Assembly: GCA_021030905.1 (NCBI GenBank)
Contig: JAGFMI010000004.1
Coordinates: 1,860,001-1,924,000 of the forward strand
Length of the DNA: 64,000 nucleotides
Direction of reading: 5' to 3'
Source of the DNA: Pyrenula massariospora
Taxonomy: Eukaryota > Ascomycota > Eurotiomycetes > Pyrenulales > Pyrenulaceae
Made by a program: the position numbers and the translations under genes. This document shows positions 49,930-61,400 of this stretch, piece after piece. Position 1 is the stretch's first letter, and each line of letters opens with the position of its first letter. Under the pieces are notes generated by a model. The model was not told the origin of the DNA, made no database searches, and was given only the letters and a program-made list of their open reading frames with translations.

Positions 49930-51859
49930 CTAAGTGGTTCGAGAATGTCCGGCACCGGTTTCTTCTGCCTTTTCATTTCCGTTCTCAATGTCGATGTCAT
50001 TCGACTTCTTCGCTAAGCCAAATTCAGTATCGAGCTCTGTTCTCAGCTTGATTTCTTCTTCCAAGAAAACGGCCAGGAACATGACAGCTGCAAATCCAAT
50101 ACCTACCTGCCAAACCCGTCTGAGCGCATCAACGTAAGTATGAATGACCGCCTCCCTCACATCAGGCGGAAAAGATTCTACAAAACTAGCGGTCGCGTGC
50201 TGATAAGCCTTCCCACGCCTCAAGGCCGCTTGAACATTGGGTTCGAAATGTTGGCTGAGCTGATCGATGCGGTTGTTGAAGACTGCCGCGGGTATCGATA
50301 CGCCCCATATCGTTCCAAGGGAGCGAATAAATGACCAAGTTGCTGTGCTTGAGGCAACTTCACTCTCCGGCAGACCAGCCTGGACAGCTTGAAGCATAGT
50401 AGAAATTAGGATCCCAAGACCCATCGATGCCAGGATTTGAAATGTAGCCCAAGAGGCTGTATTAGTGTTTTGATCCAATGTGCTGCTCAACCCCATAAAA
50501 AGAATAACAACACCCGCGGCGAAGAAGTGAACCGGTCGATAGCGCCCCGTTTTAGAAACTACCACACCACCAACTGCCGCAAAGAGTGAGTATGTAATTT
50601 GAGTTGGGAGTAGATCAACGCCGGACCTCGTTGGAGAGGCTCCTAGGGAGGACTGAAAGTAGATGGGGTAGAAGTAGATGATCCAAAATGTCAGAACCAT
50701 GTGCATGAAGGAGATGAAAAAGGCAGCGCAGGTTGTTCGATTCTTGAAATGGTGAGGTGGCATGACGGGGTAAGGAGACCACGGAGACATCTGATGCAGC
50801 GAAAACAAGACCAATCCACCAAAGCCGGCAATTAGCGGCGCTAGAACAGCGCCTTGGTTCCACGTGTATCTCGTCCCACCGTAGGATAGCGCCCATAAGA
50901 TTGCAAATATAGAGGCGATGAGCATTCCACTTCCGATCACGTCTATACGTTTTAGTCTTTCTTTCGTTGCAAGTTCCCTCTTCCATTTGACTTGCAAAAA
51001 GGCAAACAGGAGCGCGAGCGCGGCGCCTCCGAAAGGCAAGTTGATGTAAAAAACCCACCGCCAAGATACTCTATCCGTCAAGACTCCACCGACGAACGGA
51101 CCCGAAGCAGTTCCGATCGTGATAAATAGGAACAGCAGTCCAAGGAAATTGCCGCGCTCGCGCATTGGAACCAGATCACAGATGATCATGTCGATCAACA
51201 TGTTAATGCCGCCTGCTCCGATGCCCTGAACGGCGCGTGCCCAGATGAGCATATTCATAGAAGAGGCAGCACCACCAAGTGCGCTACCAAGAAGGAAGAT
51301 GACAGTGGCAATGATCATGACATATCGGCGACCCCAGAGGTCCGCAAGTTGTCCGTAGGTTGGTTGGAGTGCAGCACTATAGTGGTCAGTGCCTGATTAG
51401 AACAGAGAAATTATTCAATGAGGAGCGAAGAGATTGTCTCGACAGTCGTGAAAAACCACATAACCACCGGAATATGATCGCTTCGATATAAGGTTTATTA
51501 CCCTTACTCCTGATGCATGTGGGCCGCTAAGCACCGCACACAAAGAGGACTGGAGATCGCATGTAAAAAGCGTACCTTGTAAGAAAGTAGACGTTGACAA
51601 CCCAGACGTAGTTATCTCCTCCATTAAGGTCGGCAATAATGCTAGGCAGAGCCGTTGACACCACCGATCCATCAAGGGCAGAAATTAAACCCGTGAAACA
51701 TAGGCCAGCAAATGCGAGCCAAAAGCTGACGGGATAATGTGTTCTCGGTGGTTTCGTGTCATTGCTTGGAGAGGCTTCTGTCGATTTCTGGGGGGTTTCA
51801 TCGCTATCTGCTGGTGCCTGTGACCCTTCGACTTGCAGCGAGCTCATTTCCCCGAACAA
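49930..51859 (-). CDS. MFS exporter, 14-TM DHA2 type
   Basis: Proposed exons 51859-51576 and 51376-49930, 1731 nt, 576 residues; MSSLQ four codons in is an alternative start. A disordered N-terminus (residues 1-42) is followed by FWLAFAGLCFTGLISALDGSVVSTALPSII (motif D1 region) and [29 protein letters not shown] (motif A across the 199-nt intron). GARAVQGIGAG-like WARAVQGIGAGG and FLFITIGTASGPFVGGVLTD (motif C) follow, with about 14 hydrophobic helices in total. The C-terminal tail is cytosolic and acidic. The type matches AflT/MlcE-like secondary-metabolite exporters, probably at the plasma membrane, and the cluster context suggests export of the PKS-NRPS product. Confidence 0.9.
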
Positions 51860-52462
51860 ACGTCTGAATAATTGCAGAGAGAAGCTATCTCTGCGCCCAA
51901 GATACTATAAAGTTTGCCATTCCCAATCTAAATAAGCAATTGCGATGGTGAAGAATTCCAAATTTTTTGCTCTGCAATTAAAGCTCACATAATTCGGAAC
52001 TCCGATGTCACGTGTTCATGACAAATGAGGTGCCGCTTCACCCGGCAACAAATCAAATCTTAGACAAGAAAACCCCCGAAAATGCCGATGACTTGCCCGA
52101 GAAGCAGAAATTGTCTCATTAATCAAATCAATCAAATGAGCAAGCCATACAGCGAGAAGAAAGCAACCGCTATGGGTAGACGCAAGATCCTATCAATGAG
52201 CATGGTATAGTACCACCTAGACAGAAATGACCTTCCAACTTCACCAGCCTATAACGAGCACGACTCCAGATCATCGTAGTACTTAGGTGTTGAACCATCA
52301 GATATAAGTTGTAGACTAAGCTGATAACTCGTACCACCTATCCGGACTGCGTCTTAAACCTCCCTGTGCCTGCTGTATGGATTTCAACCGGCTATCTGTC
52401 TAGAAATTATTGGGCACGACTTGATACTAGAAACGAGGATATCCCATAACTCAATGAGATCG
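51860..52462. other. Intergenic region between exporter and PKS-NRPS
   Basis: About 600 bases containing the exporter promoter and the PKS-NRPS 3' flank. No gene or repeat seen. Confidence 0.5.
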
Positions 52463-55400
52463 CTACCGCATGAAGAACATTGAGTCTACCATTCCACGAA
52501 TTGAAAAGAGCGAAGCGTGTCGTCTGGGAGGTTTTTGTGAGGTGACACCAACCTTTGGCGTGTTGAATGCTTTTAGAAGCTTGGGAAACACAATGGAGGT
52601 GTCACCTGCGCGCTCAAGATAAGTTGCGATCAGCTCATCCAAGCCCTCAGCCCTTGCAGCGTTTGTCCAATCTTTGAGGCTCAGTGTCTCGAAATGTCCT
52701 CCTGATTCTCGTTCTAATGACCCTTGCATATCTTGCACTGCTATCTCGACGTCCCCGCTTTCGTAAACGTACTTCAAGACACTACCAGAATGCGCATTGT
52801 CGTCGCGTACCTGGTCAAGGATCTCAGCGGCGGCTCTCTCCACCGTCACAAAGTCCAGGGTGCCTTGCCAATTCGGCGAGATTGGTGCTTTGCGCATTTT
52901 CTTCGACAGTGTAAGTATGTTCGTCATAAGATCTAAGGCTGGTGCATCGTCGCCTGTGATACTGCTCGGCCGGTGGATCCAGATAGGAACGAAGAACTTC
53001 TCGCTTACAAGCTCGAGAAAACGTTCACTTGCCCATTTCGAGGCCGTGTATCCATCCAACCCATCCGTCGGCGGTTCGAAGTTAGCCACGGACCCCTCGC
53101 CAAATGATGTTTGACCAGTGAGCTGTATCACACTGGCCGAAGAGATATAGTGTATAGGAACGCGCTCTGGTAGGCAAAGCTTCGCCAACTCGCGCGTGCT
53201 ACCAACATTAGACTTCCGCAGTGTATCGTAGGTCTTTAAAAAAGACACGTCCGCCCCGTTGTGGATCACAGCGTCGGTTTCAGAGAATATCTCCCTCGCT
53301 GTTGCTTCCGAAAGACCAAGCCGCGGTGCGGTAAGGTCACCGGTGTGCAGTTCTACCTTTGGATCTGAAAAGATAGCAGGCAGGTCATCCTTTGATCGAC
53401 GGAGAGCGATGGCATGAATCTTGTCAATGTAATTATCCTCGACCATATTGCGGAGTAGTTGCGTGCCAAGAAACCCAGATGCACCCGTAATTACGATAGA
53501 TTTGTAAGGTAGTCCTTGGTCTTTAGGTGCAGAGTTGACTTCAAGGTCATAGATATCGTTAGTCAATGCGGTCTCCTGCTCCCAGTCAATCTGTTGAAGG
53601 ACTTGATCGGACGCAGGGCTAGCCGCTTGCTGTAGTGTATTTGGCAGGGCATCCGACTGCGTACAAGGCAGGGGGCTAGGGTTGAATTTAGGGTCAATTC
53701 TGCGAACCATTGCGTGCAATGTAGAATTCTCAAAGAGGGTGACGAGCGGCACTTCGACCCCGAACGCAGACTTGATTTGTGCCTGAACTTTCACAAGGCC
53801 AAGCGAGCTTCCTCCAACGTGGAAAAAGTCAGACTGCAGGTCAATGTGATGAAGAGCCGCAATGTCTTCTCCGATAACCTGCACCCAAATTGATTTTAGC
53901 TTAGCGTCAGGAAGTTCCTGCTCTCCAGCAGGAGCATAATCAGGCCCATTTTCTGACAGCAAGGGAAGGCTAATCACTGCTTTCCGATCGAGCTTTCCGG
54001 AGTGATTAGTTGGCATTCTTTTTAAATACATCATTGCCGCTGGTTTCATGTACTGCGGTAGTGGAAGCGAGGCTCGGATTTGCTCAAGAAATTGTTCAGG
54101 AGCACCACTAAATGCTGCGGAGAAAACGACATGAGCGACCAAGTATTCATCTTCGCCTGAGGAACGGAGCGAGACCACCGCCTCTTGTAGAGCTCCAGCA
54201 GCTTGCCGCACGATGGTAGATTCAATGTCTCCCAAATCGATGCGAATTCCTCTAAGCTTGATCTGGAGATCGCCATCGATCCTGCCCTCAACCACAAAAC
54301 CTCCGCCAGGAAGGCAGCGACCGCGATCGCCGCTCTTATGCATCTTTTTCCAATTGCTTCCAATGAACTCTTTCGGCGCATAATCGTCCGGTAAGAATCG
54401 CTCTTCGGTCAATCCCTCCATATTCAGATAGCCTAGTCCAACACCAGTGCCGCCTATATATATCTCTCCCGGGGCTCCGATTGGCACTGGTTGCAACTGC
54501 TTATCGAGGACATAAACGGAGTAATTGTCAAATATCTTGAAAGGCGCATTAAGACTCTCTTCCGAATCGTACCGCACCTCGGCACTCCCAATAGCGAGCG
54601 TAGTCTCTGTCGGCCCATACACATTAACAAGCCTGAGGTCGTTCTTGGCCAAATTTCTAAATTCGTGTATTAAGGCTGATGTCATTTTCTCCCCACAGGT
54701 CATGGCGAATTGCCACTGAGATTTTCGTAAAGCTTGAGTGTCTCCGCTGCTAAGCCAACTGACTAGCTCTGATCGAGTAGCTTGAGCAAAAGTGATTTGT
54801 TCTGAAACAATAATCTTCGAGATCGCGAATGAATCACCCCGTTTGTCCGCCGGGACAACGAAAAGCAAGGCTCCGTTGGCTAGAGCAAGGAAAGTTTGAG
54901 ATAGGGCAAGGTCAAAGCTCCAGGCGCTTTGTTGCAAATGAACTCCTTTACCCCACTGGACTCCCCACACCTCCGAAGAGACAGCTATATGGTTACGCCA
55001 GGATGAGTGACTCAACAATATGCCTTTGGGTTGACCAGTAGAACCGCTGGTGTATAGAATCATTGCGGGGGCGTCTGGTCTGGCCTTATTGGGAATGTGT
55101 TCGGACGTTCTTGCTGGGATTAGGGAAACATTGATCTTTTTGAATGTTGCTCCAAGAGCATTGAGATTCTTCTGATTCGCTTTGTCATACATGACAACCC
55201 TCAGGGCGCTGTCTGACACAATCGCTGCTAGTCTAGGCGTGGTGAGGCGCAATTCTAATGGAATGAATGTTGCTCCAACACGCAACAGAGCTAGTAAGGA
55301 GCAGAAAAAGTCTGCCGTTGGATCCTGGAAAACGCCAACGCGTGTCTCCTCTCCAACGCCGTTCGATTTTAGGGTCAAGGCAATTGCATTGACACGCTCG

Positions 55401-58400
55401 GCCATTTGTGAGTATGTTAAACTTGATTGGTTGGTCTTCAGAGCAAATTTGGAGCCATGCGTTGTAACAACATCATCGAAGCGGTGAACCAAGGTATCTG
55501 GCCAGTCGAATTTTCTAAATGGGCCGATGCCGGCGTTGAGTGCTTGTCGGGTGCTTTCTTGATCATACATGGATGGACGGCTTAGGCGTAAACCTGGATT
55601 CTTTGAAAAGGCCTTTAGAAGATTTTGGTACCCTTGAGCCAAGAGTTCCACGTCGGCTTCGGAATACAACATGCTCTGGCCAGAAAGATACACAACGCTC
55701 TCCGAACTAGGATTATCGAGAATGTCAATGCTGATGTCGTAGGCCGTTTGGCTACTGTCAAATTGCGTAACTTCGCTTTCACAGCCGCAAAATATCCGCT
55801 TATCCTCTACCCCTTGTCTGTAATTGAGGAAAGCTTGAAAAAGTGGGTTGTGAGTGGAAGTCCTAGGAGCATTTACCTCGTTCAATATCACATCGAAAGG
55901 AACCTTGCTGTTTGCCAGAGCAATCATCGACTTTGATCGAATCTCTTTAAGAGCTTCGTTGAACGTTTGCGAAAGCCGCGGTTTGAAACGAAGTGGCAGC
56001 AAGTTGAGGAAAAATCCAACACTGTCTGCGACTTCTTCGCTGTTTCGACCGCTATCAGCTATTCCTATGCAGATGTCGTTTTCATCTTCTCCGGAGTAGC
56101 GGAGTAGAAGGGCTTTGAAGGCAGCAAGAAAAAAATTGAAATGGCTAGTTCTCGTGCGGCGACAGACATTTTCGATCGACGCCGAAACAGCTGGGGCTAC
56201 GTTGAACTTGACCACGTTGCTTGCATATTCTTTAAGTGGCGAGCGAATTGTTTTCGTAGACAGATGCAAGATTGGAAGCGGCGGTGGGATGATCGCGAAT
56301 TCAGATTTCCAGAAAGCTATTTCCTTTTGCCAATTCCCCGTAGAGTACTGCTTCTGCTGCATAATAGAGAAATCTGGGTATTGAGTGGCAATTGGGGTAA
56401 GCGTGTTCTCGAAATAGAGCAATTGCAAATCTCTAATAATTACCTCAAGACTAATACCATCCATATTAATGTGGTGATAGCCGATGATCAGCTGATGTAG
56501 CTCTTCCGACAATGACAAGAGAAGGATTCTCATTGTCTCACCACGGCTGAGATCGTAACGATAATTCTTGATTCTCTGATAGACGTTAGCAATCTCGTCT
56601 TTGTGGTCAATGTTTGATTGTTCTAGATGTAACAACGGTTGCCGAAGCACAGCTTGCATAGGCTGATGATTTTTATCATTGAAGAATGCCGTACGCAGAG
56701 CCGCATGGCGATAACCCAATGCCTTCACTGCTCCCGCAAAATCGCCGCTCAAGGATCCCACAAGCCGGATTGAAGTGGTGATATTGAAAGTAGACTGATC
56801 TTCAAGAAAGGATCTGAGGAACCAGAATCTAGTTTGTCCAAATGACATTGGTAAGGTCTCCTCCAGGCCGGCATCGTCCTTTCTTGAGAGATCGTCAGCC
56901 ATAATTGAGGATGAGGTCGCGGTGGAGATTAGAGATTTACGCCCGGAATCGTTCTCAGAGTCTGACTCGAATGGGCTGTCATAGATCTTTTTTCTCGATC
57001 TAGCGACCGCTTGAAACTCATTCATTGTAGTGATTGGGGAAGACTGCGGCTTGGCAGACCCGGCGTTCAACGGAACTAGACGATGCTCAGCTCTGAGAGA
57101 GTCTGATGTAGAGTCCTGGGTCCTGGACTTTCCGAAATCGCCAGCCATTTTCGGTGGAATGGATTGCTGTATTGAAGAATCAACCCGATCGTCTTCCACG
57201 TCTTCATAATCAGTGTAAGCACTACCGCTACCCGTGATGGGCTGGGAGTCAAGAGTCTGCGACAACTCACGGGTTCTTGCTGGAGGATTTTGGGCCGCGG
57301 CTTTGACGGAGGGATCAAGCATTTTGCCGAGATTTGGGACAAATGAAGCAGGTAAGGTCTCTATGGCCGTATGGATAAGCTCGGTAACGGTGAATCCTCC
57401 CAGAATCTTCAGAACAGGCATTTCAACATTCAGTTCCTTAATGAACCAGCTTCTAATATCAACAGCCACGAGTGAGTCTAGACCTAGCTCTTCTGCATTC
57501 ATATTAGCAATGGAAACAGATGAGTCGATCTGGAGTGAAGATTTCAGTTTGGAGATAAAACAATCTGTAGTCATGTCAGTAAGACAAAGCGCAGATATCA
57601 GATAGGTCTCACCTTCAATAATATCTTTAACTTCATCGGAGGTGGTAGCTAGTAGCAGTTGTGATCGAGTAGAGACATTTCCTGTCGAGGTTTGAACTCT
57701 TGGATCTTGTGCTTCGGGCGACAAAACGTAGTGAGAAAATTTCGGGTCGTGGAACCATGTCACCTTATCAGTATCATTCGAATGAGCTAAACGTAGCCCT
57801 GTCATGATCTCGGAATTGTCGTTTGCGGTTCTTTGGCCGGCCACAACTGCCTCAGCAAAAATCTGGTGGAAATCTTGCTCTGACATGAATACATTACCCA
57901 TGTGTGTGAGGTACTCTTGCTGAGCCACCGTTAGCTGCCTAGTAACATAGCCGTTACCAATAATGGCCCCAATATTGATTGCAGACCCGGCAAGTCCGCG
58001 CTTTCTCCGTTGCGCGGCCAAAGCAGTCATGTAGGCATTGGAAGCCGCGTATATCGATTGACCTTGGTTACCTGTAACATGAGCCATTGACGAGAAGAAC
58101 ACGAAGAAATCAAGCGGGAAGTCACCGAGGAGCTCTTCGAGATAAATTGCCCCATTGACTTTGGGCCGAAGGACTTTCTGTACACGGTGTAGATCCAAGT
58201 CGACAAACATTGTGTCAGCAAGAACCATTGCTCCTTGCGCAACCCCACCAAGCGGTGGGCATTCCTGGCGAATTCTCTGGTAAACAGATGCAACGGATTG
58301 CCGCTCAGTGATATCGTTCGCGTAAATCTTGATATCAGCACCTTGTGCCTTCATCTCGTTTTGCCATGTAGAGTCCACGTTTGGATTCCGGCTCGTCAAA

Positions 58401-61400
58401 ACCACATGCTTTGCTCCATGTTTTATCATCCATTCGCAGAGAGACAATCCGAGGCCACCGGTCAGGCCAACAAGCCAGTAAGTTTTGTCAGGACAGAAGA
58501 TAGTACCAAAATCAACTGGCTTAATCTTTACAGGAATCAGTTGGGTCGAAGTCCATTTAAGAAATCTGACGCTCGAGGTCGGTTGATTGTCAGTCGAAAT
58601 ATGCGAGGCAGCTATAACGGCATCTGGGATGACACTAACGACCTTCATATCATGGTGCGCGCGGACAAAGGCAGATCGGAGCATCGACGGGATAAATGCG
58701 ACCGAGGAGAACGAGTCAAGCTTGGCTGTCTTCGAGGTGAAGTATTCAGGTCCTTTAATGATGCAGTTACCCGGAAGGCACGCTTCAATATTAGCATCTA
58801 TATGCCCTCCAGCCGAACATGCAATAAATGACGCAACATGTGGAGGCAGTATGGACCTAATAGTCCGTCTAGGCGCATTTTGGTGTATGTATGTCCAATT
58901 GCCACCTTTGTAGATGGTCTTTGAAGTGAGACTGATCAACTTAACTCCCTTCTCAGATGCAAGCTGTGAAATGGCAGAGGCGAGGGTCTCTCCGGGTTCT
59001 AGCAAAACAAGAGTCTCTCCACATGAGAAGTCCGCTATAGTAGCAAGAGCGAGTAGGCAATCGTGAACAAGTGGCAGGAAGTTATGTGCATCATTATCGC
59101 TCATTATACAAGGGACTGTCCACGAGTCATACACATAAACAATGGAACTTCTCTCAGCAGAAAGCGCAAGGACCTGCTCCTTGGTACGGGCATTACTTCC
59201 AAGGACGAGATGTGCGTAGTCGGTACTTGTGACCCTGAGGGCTTCAAGAGAACAATAGCTAACCTCCAGCTTGACTTTGCCATCAATGGCGGAGCTTGCG
59301 TGGTTTGGCTCGTTTTGCGGGTCCTCGAAAACCTCGTATCCATTACCTAGCCAAGAAAGACTAAGTCTAGAGGTCGTTGGATCTACGTTCTTTGTAATGG
59401 TACGCCTACTAGAATTATACCGATCATTGCGGACTTGATTTTGCATCAGCCGTGGAATGAGGCATCGGCCATTTTCATATACCAATTCGGGTTCGACAGA
59501 CCAAAGTAGATCCTTAGCTTGCCCATTCTGCTCCCAGAGTCCTGTAGCTTCGAAATGTAAGAGCTTCTTAAGGATCACTTGAGCCGAAAGATCATGTTCA
59601 GAGTTGAAGTCGAGATACTGCAGGCGTAGATGTGTCATCTCGAGTTTTACCACTCTCTCTAGACCGAGCGACATATTCTGAAAAGGTTCGTCATGTCTGG
59701 AGCCCTGAGTGACCCATAGACAGCTTCTTGATTGCTTGAAAAGCTGTTGCAGACCGCTCAGAGTTTCCGGGTTCATGTCCCGGAAAATTGCTTCGTCTAG
59801 ATCGACCAAGCAAAGCGCAGTACCCATGAACGGCACTTCGAAATGATTGAGATCGGCGAGGCTCCGTACATGGGTAATATTAGCGTAGAAAGGCTTCAAA
59901 GCGTTCAAAGCAATTTCCGCAATCTCACCGACCTTGACTGTTGTACCTCCAATAACAGTCAGTTGCGCGCCTTGGATCTTTGAAGCTTCTGGCGCCAATG
60001 GTTCACGGAGAAAATTAACATATTGGTCCACGGCCTGACTGGTAATGACTACCAGTGACACGGGAAGATCCGACTGACGAGGAACAACAGTATCAACCCC
60101 TGAGAATCCTGCATCTCTTATGCAAGCATCCCATCTTGCAATAGACATGGACGGAGAAAGTTTGCGTCCGTCATCATATCCCATCCACCAACCAGGCAGC
60201 GATCCAAAAACAAGACCATTCCTCATATCGTTGTAGTCGCCTAGTTCGAGCATGACCAAGTAGCCTCCAGGCTTAAGCAAGCGTCTAACATTGCTCATTG
60301 TTGTCTTCATCTCGTGCGTCGCATGAAGCACCAATGAAGCGATGACAAGGTCGTATGAATGCTCAGCGAAGCCTTGCTGAACGGGATCCTTTTCAATGTT
60401 CAAAGCCTTGAAGATAAGTTTCGGCTCGAAGTCTTCGAACACTTCTTTAGCCTTTTCGAAAAACCCTATAGAAATATCGGTGTAAGTATACGATCCGAAC
60501 CTTCTACCCAGTCTCTCGAAGATACGCTTCGTAGCGCCACCAGTACCAGCCCCGATCTCAAGAACATTCATGTGGGGATATCTGTGACCAAAGAGGCTGA
60601 CTTGCTGTGCTAGGCTAGCCGTATATTCTTTGAAGCCAACGGCATTAACATAGAAGTCGTTGAGCATGTTGTCTTCCCGCATATACTCGAGCATCGTCGT
60701 TTCGCCCCGGACGACAGGGATCAAATGCTCGCCAATGGTATGCATCAGCTTCATATCGATGCTGTCAGGGTATTTGCCAATGAGCGACTGCACTAAGTCA
60801 TGTGTGTCGTGAATCCAGTGTCTCTTAGCAAACTGTGCAGTGCCATTATTGACGCTAGAAATGGCATAATCGATGAATTCAAAGAAAATCTTATGGTGCA
60901 GTTCCGCCTTTTCACGGTCTGTTCTGCTTGCGGTGTTGTTCAAGTCTTTGAGATAGTAGAAAGCTACTCGCTCGAGATCGAAGGAAATCTCTGCGTTTTC
61001 TTTCATGTCCGGCATGCTGTCAGCAGCCAAGCTCTGGTACGGGCCATCAACATCCCAGGTCACCTCCGAAAACAAGGCAGAGTCTGTCGCAATGGTTGCA
61101 TGCGCAAGAGGCTTTGTATGGAGGCCCTCCAATTGCATCAATGCCTCTAGTCCATGCTCATTATAGATTTCAACATCTCCCTCAATCTGAGACGATTGGT
61201 CATTTATGATAGTGGACTTAAAGCGTAGCTCAACTTCTCGGCCAGCATAACTTTCACAGAGAGTGGGGTTGACTCGGATCCTCTTAATACCAGTCGGCAA
61301 ATGGACAGACCATAATCTCCCATCATTTGGATAGGAAAATGCTAATATGATTGACTGAATCGCATTGTCAAGTGTAGCAGGGTGAAGTAGGAGGTCATAT

